This document shows, in pieces, positions 22,081 to 32,876 of a stretch of DNA of 64,000 bases; the first letter of the stretch is position 1, and each line of letters starts with the position of its first letter. Made by a program: the position numbers and the translations under genes. The notes below the pieces were generated by a model. The model ran no database searches. It saw only the letters and a program-made list of their open reading frames with translations, and had not been told where the DNA came from. The stretch comes from Ceratopteris richardii (lineage: Eukaryota; Streptophyta; Polypodiopsida; Polypodiales; Pteridaceae). The DNA is taken from contig CM035416.1 of the NCBI GenBank assembly GCA_020310875.1, positions 78,582,278-78,646,277 of the forward strand, in the 5' to 3' direction.

Positions 22081-25000
22081 CAGATATTTGGTATTTTGAT
22101 AGTGGTTCAACCAAACATATTACCTCGTAGCGCAGTTTCTTCACTTCACTTGAGCCTTGCCCTACAGAGAATACTGTCACATGTGCTAACAACTCCTCTT
22201 ATCCTGACATGGGAGTTGGTAAGATCATTCTGACTACTGCTAATGGTAGTTCTTTCACCTTGTCAGATGCTTTATTTTTGCCAAGGATCAAGAAAAATAT
22301 GTTATCAATTTTAGCATTAGCCAAGATTGTCTTGGTTGTGAAATTTGTTGATGATAAATGTATAGTTCATGATATGTCAAATGGTGACATGATTATTGCT
22401 TCTGGCATTTTATGTCGTGGTCTGTATAAGCTCATAGAGAATGAAAGATTTGTGAATGATTTGGCATGTGTAGTACATGATTCTTAGGCTATATCATATG
22501 CAAAGCTTTGGAAAGCACACTTTGGTCATTTGAATTTTGTTAGTTTGCTATGCCTGCAGAAATCTGAAATGGTGTCCTCTTTGCGCAAACTTGAGGCACC
22601 CGGAAAAAATGTCTATGAAGGCTGTATTTTGGGCAAAATGCTGCGTTCCTCCTTTCCAAAAGATGGTTCAGTTTGGGCAACTAAGAAATTATACCTTGTA
22701 CATAATGATGTCTGTGGTCTTATGCAGAGACCTTCTTTTAGAAAATATCTTTACTTCGTGACTTTCATTGATGATTTTTCCTGCCATGCATGGGTATGTC
22801 CACCCAAAGCAAGGTCCGAAGTGTTTATGTGCTTCAAATAGTTTTTGGTTTTGGCTGAAAATCTATCATTATGTAAAATGGGCACCCTCCGTTTTGATCG
22901 GGGGGGGGTGTATGTCTTCTAACTTTAATGCATTTTTGGCTAAACGTGGGATAAGACATCAATGTACAGTGCCGTATACACCTCAACAAAATGGAGTTGC
23001 TGAACAAAAGAACATGTCACTCATGGAAATGGCGAGATGTATGGTCAAGAGTCAGGCTTTACCACATAGTTTCTGGCTTGAGGTTGTCATCTGTGCAGCA
23101 TATGTACTTAACAGATGTCCTACTAAAGCATTGCAGTCTATCACTCCGTATGAGGCTTGGCATGGTTGCAAGCCATCTGTTGCTCATCTGCATGTTTTTG
23201 GTTGTCTGACATATGCATTAGTGCTTGAACAACATCACAAGAAATTGGATGATAAAATAGTAAAATGTATTTTTGTTGGGTACAATTCTGAAAGCAAAGG
23301 CTATCGTCTGTATCATCCATAGACTAAATGCATTTTGGTTAGTCGTGATGTTGTTTTTGTGGAAGATGCTATTCAGCCTTTACTTTCATGTACGAAGGAG
23401 ACATCTGTTAGCTCCAAAGACATGTATAATACTTTGCTGCCTCTTTTTATTGGTGGACATTCTAGTGCTGGTCCTAATGAGGCAACTTCTCAGCCTTTAC
23501 AGGTTTCATGTGATGATGTAGAGCAATCTATTTCTGATGCAAATTTACATGATGCACTTGTTGATGAGAGAGCTAATATTGAGGAGGCAAAAACTATGTC
23601 AAAATGGTTGGTGCAGACTTTACGTGATAGCAAATTAGATGCACCTCTGTCATACCATACTCGTTCCGGCTCTCATAGTGCCTCTTTTGCATCAGATTGC
23701 TATGTTATGACTACCTCTGGTCTCTGTGAGGAGACTGAGCCTTCTTCATTTGATGAAGCATAAAATTTTGAACATTGGATGGCTGTAATGCAATCTGAAT
23801 ATGATGTTATCATGAAAAATAGTACCTGATCTTTATGTGACTTGCCTCTTGGCAAGAAGGCCATTGGCACTAAGTGGGTATACAAGATGAAGCGTAAACT
23901 CAATGGAATAGTTGATAGGTATAAGGCTAGGCTTGTTGCAAAGGGTTATGCGCAAGAAAGAGGCATTGAATTTGATGAAACCTTTGCACCTACTTGCCGA
24001 ATGACTACTATTCATAGCATTTTTGCACTTGTAGCTCATCATGGTTGGAATGTACATCAATTGGACATTAAAACAACATTTCTAAATGGTGACTTGCATG
24101 AAGAAGTGTATTTTTTTCAACATCATGCCTTTGTGCAGAAAGGGCATGAAAACCAGGTGTGCATGTTAAAGAAGGCATTATATGGTTTAAAGCAAGCACC
24201 ACGTGCTTGGTATGAAAAGATACATGCCTATCTGATTGCACATGGTTTTGAGAATGGTCCAACTAAAATTACCTTATACGTTAAGCAGTTTAATGATGTG
24301 CTTTTGATCATTGTGGTGTATGTTGATGACATGCTACTCACTAGTCCTCATGAGAAGCATATTGTTGATTTCAAGGCTGATTACATGCCTCATTTGAGAT
24401 GTCTGATTTGGGGGATTTGCATCATTATTTGCACATTCAGTTTATGCACGTTGATGGTGGAATGGATTTGTGTCAAACAAAATATATTGACACATTATTG
24501 TAGCATTTTGGTCTTGAATACTGTAAACCTATTGCCACTCCTATGGAGACAGGTTTACGATTGAGTCTTCATGATGTTGGAGATGCATTTGATGTTGTTC
24601 TCTATCTGCAAGCTGTTAGATGTTTGATTTACTTATGCATAGCTCGGACAGATATTTAGTTTGCTATCTCACACATGAGCAGGTTTATGCATTGCCCAGG
24701 TGTCAAGCATTGGCTGGCGGTTAAGCGCATCTTTCGCTACTTGAGTGGTACCCGACTACTTGGGTTGTTTTATCCCAAGGGGGGATCACGACTGCTAGAT
24801 TTACATGCTTTTTTTGACTCTGATTGGGCTGGTTGCTATGGCACTCATGTGTCCACTAGTGGTTTTTGCTTCATTCTTGGTAGCTCATGCATATCTTGGC
24901 TGAGCAAGAAGCAGCCTACTTTGGCCACTTCTAGTTGTGAGGCTGAGTATAGGCCAACTTTCACAGTGACTGTTGAGTGTGTGTGGCTCAGATGCCTTAT

Positions 25001-25272
25001 GGCTGATTTGGGTATTGGTCAGTCTTCTGCCACCACTATCTTCACTGACAGTCAGAGTGCATTGGCAGTTGCAAGGAACCCTGTGTTCCATGCCCGCCTA
25101 AGCACATTGACGTGCATTATCATTATGTCAAGGAGAGGTTCTCTGTTGGAGAGATCAGCTTGGCATATGTGCCCATGGAGGAGAACATTGGAGACCTTTT
25201 CATGAAGGCTCTGCCTAGGGAGAAATTTGAAGCTTTCTACAAAGCTTTGGGCTTACTTTCTTTTGTGGATTG
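22081..25272 (+). pseudogene. Copia D pol (protease, integrase, RT, RNase H)
   Basis: The protease FDSGSTKHITS is near 22095. The integrase finger at about 22510 is degraded (KAHFGHLN, YEGCILGK) and the first catalytic Asp region reads HNDVCG near 22703. The G run after the second Asp (22899-22907) is longer than in A and B and again breaks the frame. RT has [13 protein letters not shown] near 24183 and YVDDMLLTS near 24320, and TAG at 24501-24503 is shared with B. RNase H (SDWAGCYGTHVSTS) runs to about 25270. At least eight stops or shifts are present. Confidence 0.83.
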
Positions 25273-25346
25273 ATTCCATATAGCTTGGCACTTCCTTATA
25301 CATGAGTGCAAGCTCCTTGTTCACTACATCACTCCCAGGGGGGATT

Positions 25347-25575
25347 TGTTGATATATTTAGGTAGTGATGTGTCTGAACACAGTAGGACCATCGGGGCAC
25401 TTTTTTCCCTCTTTAGGAGGTTTTTTCCCCAACTTGTACATATGCCTATAGCCCTAACGGGTTACTTATCTTTGTACATTCTAGTGGTAATACATTTAGT
25501 ATTGTGTGTTGTGCTCTAAGCTTCTTCTTCTTCCTTGTGCTGCTTGCGTGCTTTTGCATCCATCTAACTCCAACA
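25347..25575 (+). repeat. 3' LTR of copia D
   Basis: TGTTGATATATTTAGG ... CATCTAACTCCAACA, 229 bp, preceded by CCCAGGGGGGATT and followed directly by GAAAG. Confidence 0.9.
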
Positions 25576-25580
25576 GAAAG

Positions 25581-26430
25581 TTGTCACATGAACTTTATGA
25601 GTTAAATATGAGCATGAAGATGAAGGAGTTAGAAAAAGTGTTGTATGAGAGAAAGGTAGAGTAATCTTAGTAGAAAAACTTTACCTAATTAAGAATTTTG
25701 TAGTTCTTGTGTTTTATGACTCATTTGCTTACATGAAAATAGGTTAATGAATAATTTTTTTCATGTTTTTTCATCTCTCTAGAATTTCTAATAATTCCTC
25801 ATTGTTTTTGAGTTACAAGGCTTGGAAAAGTGCTATTTTTAGGTACTAAGAAAAGGTCTTGATTCATCTTATTCATGTTTGGGATTTAGAAAATGAACAT
25901 TGGCATGTGGGTTATTTTCGGGTGATTGACGTGTGTATGAGTGTGTTGTAGGGATTGCCTTTATTTTTGTAGGTACGATTCTTGAGGTGGACATGGAAAG
26001 TAGATGCATGGGCGGTCTGGAAGTCTTGCATGAGACATGCAAAAAGACGCTATCTTGGAGCATACAGATTCTAGGAGCGCATGTCTAGGAAGGCATGATT
26101 GGTTGTGCGGTGGGCGAAGGGGATGAAGATTGAGAGCTAGGAAGAGATTATGGTTGTGCATTGATTCGATTGTTTTCTCCTTCTGTGATTGAGATTGGGA
26201 TTGGGATTGAGATTGCGATTGGGATTGAGATCAGCTCGGGGGCGGTCGGGTGGATGAGGCTTCACATTGAAGCAATTTGATAGTTTTTGTAACACATATC
26301 AGAACTGCTTGTAAATCTGCACAAATAATAAAGTGCTCTCTCTTTGCTTATTTTGTGCATACTCTGTTTTGCTTCCTTATATCTTTTTGTGCCGAGTTCT
26401 GTTATTTTGTGTGGAATTGTGATGGTAGTG
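25581..26430 (+). mobile_element. Remainder of the Ty3/gypsy 3' LTR
   Basis: The gypsy LTR that starts at about 14632 continues here after copia D. No coding sequence is seen. AATAATAAAG at about 26324 could serve as a polyadenylation signal. The right end is not fixed, because no 5' LTR is in the window; I place it near 26430, where an inverted copia fragment begins. A short degenerate hexamer repeat (GGGATT/GAGATT) lies at 26187-26231. Confidence 0.55.
26187..26231 (+). repeat. Degenerate GGGATT/GAGATT hexamer array
   Basis: About seven hexamers in a row differing by one base from unit to unit, inside the gypsy LTR. Confidence 0.8.
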
Positions 26431-26439
26431 TAGGCAAAA

Positions 26440-26715
26440 ACATGACAAACATCCAAATCAACAATAAGGATTTGAGGCTCACACTTGTAATTATAGCTTA
26501 GAATGCTATATATATTGAGATTCACAGCTAGAAGTGGCCACAATAGGTTACTCCTTGCTCAATCAAGATATGGATGAGCTACTGACCATCAAGGAAAAAC
26601 CAATAGTAAGCATATGAATTTCATAAAAATTGACCCAATATGAAAAATTATGTAAGTCCAATTGTATTGATGATCATTTTCTAATAAAGGAACCAACCTA
26701 TTTGGTACAATTCAA
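26440..26715 (-). mobile_element. Copia RNase H fragment, minus strand
   Basis: The stretch aligns by eye with the RNase H of copia A (3390-3620) in the same minus orientation: CCAAATCAACAATAAGGAT, GAAGTGGCCACAATAGG and TTGCTCAATCAAGATATGG are shared blocks. It is short, has indels and no open frame, and has no LTR beside it, so it is a relic. Confidence 0.65.
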
Positions 26716-26743
26716 ATAGAAAAATATGTATTTTATTTACTCT

Positions 26744-27052
26744 TGTAACCAAGTGATCCACTTAGCCTAGTGATTAAGACTCAAGCATGTGAAGGATGAG
26801 GTTTGGGTTAAACCCCCATGGGGTACATGGGGAGAGTGTTTTGCCCAAAGAGCTCTAGAACCTTCCAAAAGCATCCACTTGAGTTAATTCTGGTTAATTG
26901 GGACACTTGGCACACATGCAGTTACATGGATGACACATGGATGGTTAGTATCCACCTGCCCAAGAAGGCAATCCCCTAGAGAGAGCTATATATAGAGGCA
27001 TTTGGTTGGGAGGAGAGTCATCTCTCTAGCGCGTGGTGGTCGTAATCTTGCA
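26744..27052 (+). repeat. Left terminal repeat with tRNA-like promoter boxes
   Basis: TGTAACCAAGTGATCC ... CGTAATCTTGCA. Box A-like TAGCCTAGTGA (26763-26773) and box B-like GGTTAAACCCC (26806-26816) each have one change from consensus; the right repeat has both in perfect form. The TATA box is near 26986. Confidence 0.7.
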
Positions 27053-27070
27053 TTGGTATCAGAGCAAGCT
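27053..27070 (+). promoter_or_regulatory. Primer-binding site after the left terminal repeat
   Basis: TTGGTATCAGAGCAAGCT, complementary to the 3' end of initiator tRNA-Met, begins with the first base after the repeat. This is the main reason to read the repeats as LTRs. Confidence 0.75.
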
Positions 27071-27310
27071 TTCATGGTGACCTTGGTGGCTCATCATCTT
27101 CCTTAAGCTCTCATGGAGTTCTTGTAGGATTCCTCATCTTCTTCACAAGCTTTAATCAAAGATTGTGTAGATGTATTCTCTTCCGTTCCTCTTGGTGAAT
27201 TCCTTTCTCGCATATTTTCTCATTTCGCAGAATTGTTCTTAGTAGCAATTCACATCCGTCAAGTTGCTTTTAGTAGCAAAAAAGAGTTTGCACACCATGG
27301 TTTACCTCTA

Positions 27311-27830
27311 GCTACTGCGGCCTAGACTTGAACCCACAGCCTCGTTATGCAAAGGCCTCTCCTCTATCCAACATAACAAGCAAGGTTCGTGATTTCTAAA
27401 TCTGAGAATTTAGAACAGAAGCTTGATCAGTCGGTGCTGCAGACTTTGCCGATCATGAAGAGAAAGAAAAAGGAATTATCTCACTCAGGCGAACATGGGA
27501 ATTGATCTCTGGACGATAGAATCCAAGGACTTCCACCTATCCATGACACCAACCTCACCTGTGGAGAGCTTCTCCACAGGGAGAAAAAAAACAAAGGCTT
27601 GTACAATTGATGGTAGCCCGGATTTGAACCCACGACCAAGATCTCCAAAAAGTAGCACGACAATAAGGCGCGCATTCGTATTCTGAATTGATCGAGTTTC
27701 TCTCTCTCTGCTATATAAGTCAGTTCCTTACAAGCAAAAGCAACACATTATCTACAGATGGTGGAGTCAAGATTTGAACTTAGGTCGTTTGTCAATAGAC
27801 GCAGCTCTGCTATCCACGCGGTTCATACAG
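27311..27830 (-). other. Three degenerate tRNA-like segments, antisense
   Basis: On the minus strand, GGGTTCAAGTC (near 27327-27337), GGGTTCAAATC (near 27613-27623) and AAGTTCAAATC (near 27771-27781) are T-arm/box B-like. Two are preceded at tRNA-like distance by D-arm-like TTGGATAGAGGAG and GTGGATAGCAGAGC. T stems pair only partly and no acceptor stem closes, so these are not functional tRNA genes. They look like relics of tRNA-derived SINEs or tRNA pseudogenes captured in the element. Confidence 0.45.
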
Positions 27831-27839
27831 GATTGTGGT

Positions 27840-30800
27840 ATTTTCAAATTGTCTAAGTTTTAATTATATGTTGTCAACATGTTGTAGAATATTGCAAAAG
27901 AAGATATACTAGGAGGTGCTAGCTTCTTTAAATTGGAATGTAGCTTCTTTATCCACAATTATGAAAAGATTTTTGGTATTCTCAAGCGATCTCGACCACT
28001 TTCACACGCAGGTTAAAGCATAAGGATAATTGACTACATCATTGGAACTATTGTTCGTTCAAGCACTCGAAGAGCACGGATATGTAGTTTTCTTAGGAGA
28101 AGAAGAAGATGCTTCTAGGGGAGGCAAAGATGTGAGCATGAAGCATGGATCCAAGTTAATGAGGCTCTTCCAGAGGATCAATGGAAGGATGTAGCTTAAT
28201 TGGGAGATAAATACTTTACAAGTTGATGTTTTCATTTCGATACTTGCTTTATTCATCGCTTTCATGTAGCTTGCATCTAAACATTATTGAAGCATGGTAG
28301 TAGCCTTCATTTTTTAAAATGATTTTGCAAATGCTACGAATCCAATGAAAGCTAAATGGATATAGCAGTATTGGGAAATACATCAAGTACTTGCATGCAT
28401 ATACGAAAGAATATTGGTGCATTTATCCTTTTCAAAGAATGTTTTCATGCACAAAACATGTTTTCTTCTTGGTTGAAAAAGATAGTTAATGCTCAAGTTT
28501 ATGAACATGAACAACTATATCTTTTTAAAAGCTAGAAAGTAGAATTTTTTGTGCATGGATGATTGGGAACATGCATTTTCAAGCTCAAGAATTGTTCGAA
28601 TTAAGTTTGGTGCATGAAAGAAGAATGCCAACATGTGCATGCACTCATATGCATTTGCATGCAAGAACATGCATTCACGTATGCATGATTGTTTCTTAAG
28701 TAGTTGAATACTTATACTTTCTTTACCTCCTTTTTCTAACTCGACTTAGATAGTTAGGGAAAATAGCAAACTAGGTAGTTGCAAGGCTCCTGGTTGCCAT
28801 GCAACTCAAGTAGCTAGCTTGTTTTTTCCCAAACGTGATACTTAGGTATCACAAATTAGGAGTCTTGATTAGGAAACATAGGCCGTTCGAAACTCAAAGT
28901 GTTCAATTTTCTTGCTCATTGAAATGACAAGAAAATAGGAGTGCTTGAAAATTTTCCATCATGACTCAAAGTTTAGGAGAAAACTTAGAGAATCTTAACA
29001 ACAAGCCCAGATGTAGTCGTTAGCTTGGATTTAAGAAATCATGCATCCAAGTAGGTTGATAAAGTTTCCTTTGAAAGTTTTATCTGATTCTATCCCAAGA
29101 CATGATAAGAATCAAATAAAATCAATTGAACTTTCAAGTTCAAAGGATAGTTGATATGTTCCAAATTTAAAAAAATCATGGAACTTTTGAAGTTTTTTCT
29201 TTGATTTCATCCTGACGAGTGATGAACTTCAAAGAGGTCAATAAACTTTAGTGTTCAATGGTTGAATGCTAGGTTCCATGACTGCATCTCTAGTCAAGAT
29301 GCAAAGTTTTCAAAAAGCATGGAAACTTTAAGCACTTTTCTGAGGATGAGAAAATTATGCTTGGTCTTGTTTAAGCTAATTAGAGCTTAAAGAAGAAACC
29401 CAAGTCAAAGTAATCTTTGGGAATCAAGATATTTTTCTAAAAGATACATCAAAGTAATCTTTGGGAATTAAGTTACTTCCTAAAGATAAGTTGATAAAAT
29501 GAAATAGTCTGGTTAACTATTTCATTGGTTAAAAAAAGAAACATCTTTTGGACAAGCAATAAAGCTTTAAGTCAAGAATTTCTTTCGAAGATCATTCTAG
29601 TAAAGAAAAAGATTCCAAGACGAATCATTGGACTGGAAAATAAAAGATTCCAAGATGAAACATTGGCTTACTGTTACTTAATTCCTTGGCAGGAATATAA
29701 AATTCTTGAAAGAAAAATCTCCAAGATATAAGACTACAATCTTTCAAGTAAGATAGCAAGTAGTTCCCAACAACTCCCAAACCACCAGTATTGGTACTTA
29801 AGTCCAAATATTGATATAACCTAAAGGTGTATCAAAGATTCTTAGCTTTGGAATTTGAGAGGCATCAATGTATGCTTGGACTTAAGTTGAGAGAAAGATC
29901 TCTAAAAAATCCCATGGGTAAGCGAAGATGTTTTTGATAGTTTCAGAGATCTTAAAGATAAAGATTAAGTTTTTATTCTAGTTGCAAGATCAACCACACT
30001 TGATCAAGCTTGGTCATGATTGTGCAAGAGCTTACGATTGGAACTACTCCAAAGTTTGCCCAAGTATTGGCAATAAAATTTCCTTTGGGAATTATTCACT
30101 CAGGTTCCATTTATCCAATGGAAAATAGTGAAAAGAGTAAGCTGTTCCAAGTCTGAACAGAGTGAAGAAATTCCAAGAGTGTAGTCTGCAACCGTGAAGA
30201 CGATACTTAAGACTATGGAAGGTAAAACATAATGTTTGCCTATCCTTAAAGGGATTTTGGTACAAATCCAGAAAGCATGAGCAGATGCTTAGACTTAAGC
30301 AGTAGAGAGATTCTTAAAAGTCCCGGCTAGGGTAGGTACCTAAAGTAATCAGTAAGAAAGGAATCTAAAGACAAGAAGTAAAAAAAAACTCTTGTCACTA
30401 CAAATTGGTCAAGAATAAACCAGTTGAACTTGAATTTGTAAAAATTCAAGTACTTGGAATTCTAACTGGTTTTCATTTGAAAAACCCTAGCAAAGAGGAA
30501 TAGATGTTCCATCAAAAGGTTTTCAAGTTCCCAAAGGAAAGCACAAGATCGTGAAACGATCATGTGAAAGGATCAAAACCCTTCAAAGTTAAAGTCCTGA
30601 GTCATATAGACTTTGACTCATAACAAGTTTAAGTATCTTCAAAGTTTGAATTGGTTGTATAGAGTTTCAATTATTTCTTTTCGCTTTCCAAATCTTTCAG
30701 AATTGACTCAGATATGGTATCTGATTCCTTTTGCAAAAGTCCAGGGTTAGCTGATTGGAACTAGAAAACTAAATTAAACATCCTAGATAGATGTTATGTA

Positions 30801-31670
30801 CAAGAGCCTTTTCAATATTCAAGTCCAAGATTGACTTATTCATTTGGGTTTGCTTCCAGTTACCAACATAACTCTCATGATTTCCTTGAGTCGAGTATAA
30901 CCAAGAATAGAGAAGTTAGGAATTGCTCATTAGATTCCCAAGAACTTTTAGCACAAGTCTTTGAGAAAAGTAAATCCAAGTTGGACGATTTTCATTTTTG
31001 AATTTGACTCGGTCAAGATATAGTAAGGTTGATCCAAAGTAAATGGAAAACTTTCTCCTACAATTTACATAGGATTTTCAAGCCCATTAAGACAAAGTAG
31101 TCCTCCAGGCGGGTGAAAAAAATCAAGTAACTGTTGAATGGAAGTAAACCATTGTACAAACATCCAATTTAGATGTTTGGACCAACCAAAATTCAAGTTT
31201 TCTAAATCAAATTCATATGAATCAAGAATTCTAAAAGTCTTGTGAGGGATAAGAATCTCACTTTCGTTACTAAGTCCATGCACTAGTCATGTCGAGAAAT
31301 GGACTAGTAATTTGAATCCACCCAGTTCACATGTTTGTGCTCATATCACACCTAGTAGAAAACTGTGAATTGGCTAGGGATGTTTTTAGATCCACCCTTA
31401 TTATTCATTCACTACTTTTTATTTTGACTAGTTTATCAAAGTGCAAAGCAAGAAAATATTTTGAATCATTTGGGCAGGGATGCCACCACAGAGATGAGAC
31501 ATGTTCTTCTAGTTTTAGAACATGACCATGTTCTTCCAGTTTTAGAACATGAGGCTCGGGGGTTGCTATAGTATTTATATAGCAGACCCGGTTCAGACAG
31601 ATCTGAAACCGGACATCGTTTGGTCACTCGTGTGTATGACCAAAGATCTCCAATTTGGACTTACTAGAAG
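27840..31670. other. Non-coding interior of the terminal-repeat element
   Basis: AT-rich sequence without an open frame above 72 codons on either strand and without a recognisable protein motif. One short direct repeat (TCAAAGTAATCTTTGGGAAT at 29405 and 29449) is visible. I see nothing else that supports a gene. Confidence 0.5.
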
Positions 31671-31682
31671 GTCATTTACTCT

Positions 31683-31992
31683 TGTAACAAAGTGATCCAC
31701 TTAGCCTAGTGGTTAAGACTCAAGCATGTGAAGGAGGAGGTCTTGGGTTCAACCCCCATAGGGTACATGGGGAGAGTGTTTTGGCCAAAGAGCTCTACAA
31801 CCTTCTAGAAGCATCCACTTGAGTTAAGTCTTGTTAACTCGGACACTTGGCACACATGCAATTACATGGATGACACATGGATGGTTAGTACCCACCTGCC
31901 CAAGAAGGAAGTCCCTTGGAGAGAGCTATATATAGAGGCATTTGGTTAGGAGGAGAGTCGTCTCTCTAGCACGTAGTGGTCGTGATCTTGCA
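31683..31992 (+). repeat. Right terminal repeat with perfect box A and box B
   Basis: TGTAACAAAGTGATCC ... CGTGATCTTGCA. TAGCCTAGTGG (31702-31712) fits box A (TRGYnnAnnnG) and GGTTCAACCCC (31746-31756) fits box B, 33 bp apart, as in tRNA genes and tRNA-derived SINEs. The TATA box is near 31926. Confidence 0.72.
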
Positions 31993-32444
31993 CACCACAA
32001 AATGTTTTTGGAGCATATGAGCAGAAGTTCATTCACTGCACTCTTTAATATTTTGTTCTTGAAAATGCTACACAAGCACAAAATGTGACTTGGGGTGGAG
32101 GGGGAGGTTTGAAATTGTATAGAGCAAAAGATGCAGCTTACTCAACACTCTAGAAAACTATTGCATCGTGGAATGTGAATGCTCGTCCAATGGTCACTGC
32201 CACATGGTGTTGAGCCATTTGTTTACACGCATATCATGGCAGTGCCGCCGTGCAATGTGAAGCTGACCTTAAATCTCATTTTATATAGGCTTGACATGCG
32301 TGCAAGCCATCCATCGGTCATTTGTAAGGTTTTGGTTAGTTGGTATATGCATTAGCACCTAAAGGGATATGCACGAATAACTCTACATAACTCTTGTATA
32401 GAAGGTTTTAAAGAGGCACAACATGGAGATCTTTTTGAATTTGG
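31993..32444. other. Intergenic stretch with a small copia integrase relic
   Basis: Mostly anonymous sequence. At about 32287-32370 (+) a run resembles the copia integrase C-terminal region (AGGCTTGACATG, GCAAGCCATCC, TATGCATTAG match copia D near 23155-23215), with stops. No gene is seen. Confidence 0.4.
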
Positions 32445-32545
32445 AGGAGAGGTACTTTTTTTTTTAAAAAAAAATGGAGATTCGGCCGAGGCCTACTCCC
32501 CCGGACTTTAACTTTGAAATTACAACTGTACAAGGAGAGGTACTT
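32445..32545 (-). mobile_element. Short retroposon with 13-bp target duplication
   Basis: AGGAGAGGTACTT occurs at 32445-32457 and again at 32533-32545, enclosing 75 bp that begin with a T9A9 run on + (an A/T tail at the 3' end on -). A long target duplication plus homopolymer tail is the mark of target-primed insertion by LINE machinery. The insert has no coding potential. It lies about 330 bp upstream of the start codon of the host gene. Confidence 0.65.
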
Positions 32546-32876
32546 CCATGCATACCTTGTGTGTGCATTCACCACGATTGTATTTCTTTTCGTTAAAGAA
32601 TTGGCAGGTGCATTATCATGCTTTTGAGGAAAGTACAACACCTGCAAGAGATGATGACTTCGAACGCTCCTCATCCGAGATAACACAAGAGAGAGAAAGA
32701 GAAGCGGAGGTGGGCAAATTCGAAACAGATCAAGATGTCAACTGTCTAATTCGATAGGCGGAAGAGAGAGGGAAGACGTACTCTTTTTACGCTATTCTCT
32801 CTAATTCAGATCTCTTCGTGACGCAAGGGAGCTAGTTTTGTCACGACCAATCGCCTTCTGGAAACTAGGGGACGCG
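32546..32876 (+). promoter_or_regulatory. Presumed promoter and 5' UTR of the TKI1-like gene
   Basis: The 330 bp between the retroposon and the first ATG are pyrimidine/purine-biased (GAGAGAGGGAAG, TATTCTCTCTAATTC). No convincing TATA box is visible. An in-frame stop at 32802-32804 with no ATG between it and 32877 supports 32877 as the start. Confidence 0.4.

Larger units (their letters stand above)
14764..25575 (+). mobile_element. Ty1/copia element D, split by element E
   Basis: LTRs at 14764-14988 and 25347-25575, flanked by GAAAG (14759-14763 and 25576-25580) inside the gypsy LTR. The leader and start of gag (to 15492) are separated from the rest of gag and pol (21171-25270) by the intact-ended copia E. 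Without E, D is about 5.1 kb. Gag, protease, integrase, RT and RNase H are all present but carry many stops, mostly TAG, and several frame changes. It belongs to the same family as A and B. Confidence 0.92.
26735..31992 (+). mobile_element. Non-coding LTR-type element with tRNA-like terminal repeats
   Basis: Two ~310-bp direct repeats (26744-27052 and 31683-31992) of high identity end in TTGCA. The left one is followed at once by TTGGTATCAGAGC, a copia-type primer-binding site, so the pair behaves as LTRs of a large non-autonomous element. The 4.6-kb interior has no open frame above 70 codons and no recognisable gag or pol. Each repeat has a TATA box (CTATATATAGAGGC) about 60 bp before its end and, near its start, tRNA-like box A and box B motifs. 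No target duplication was found; both repeats also share ATTTACTC just upstream of the presumed TG start, so the left boundary is uncertain by about 9 bp. Confidence 0.65.

Noticed and set aside
26187..26231. Interstitial telomere repeat
   Set aside because: The hexamer is GGGATT/GAGATT, not the plant TTTAGGG heptamer, and it lies inside an LTR.
31683..31770. A functional tRNA gene
   Set aside because: Box A and B are present but no acceptor or anticodon stem closes; the sequence lies in a terminal repeat.
32838..32876. An upstream extension of TKI1-like exon 1 starting at a TTG
   Set aside because: There is no ATG between the in-frame stop at 32802 and 32877; plant nuclear genes rarely start at TTG.
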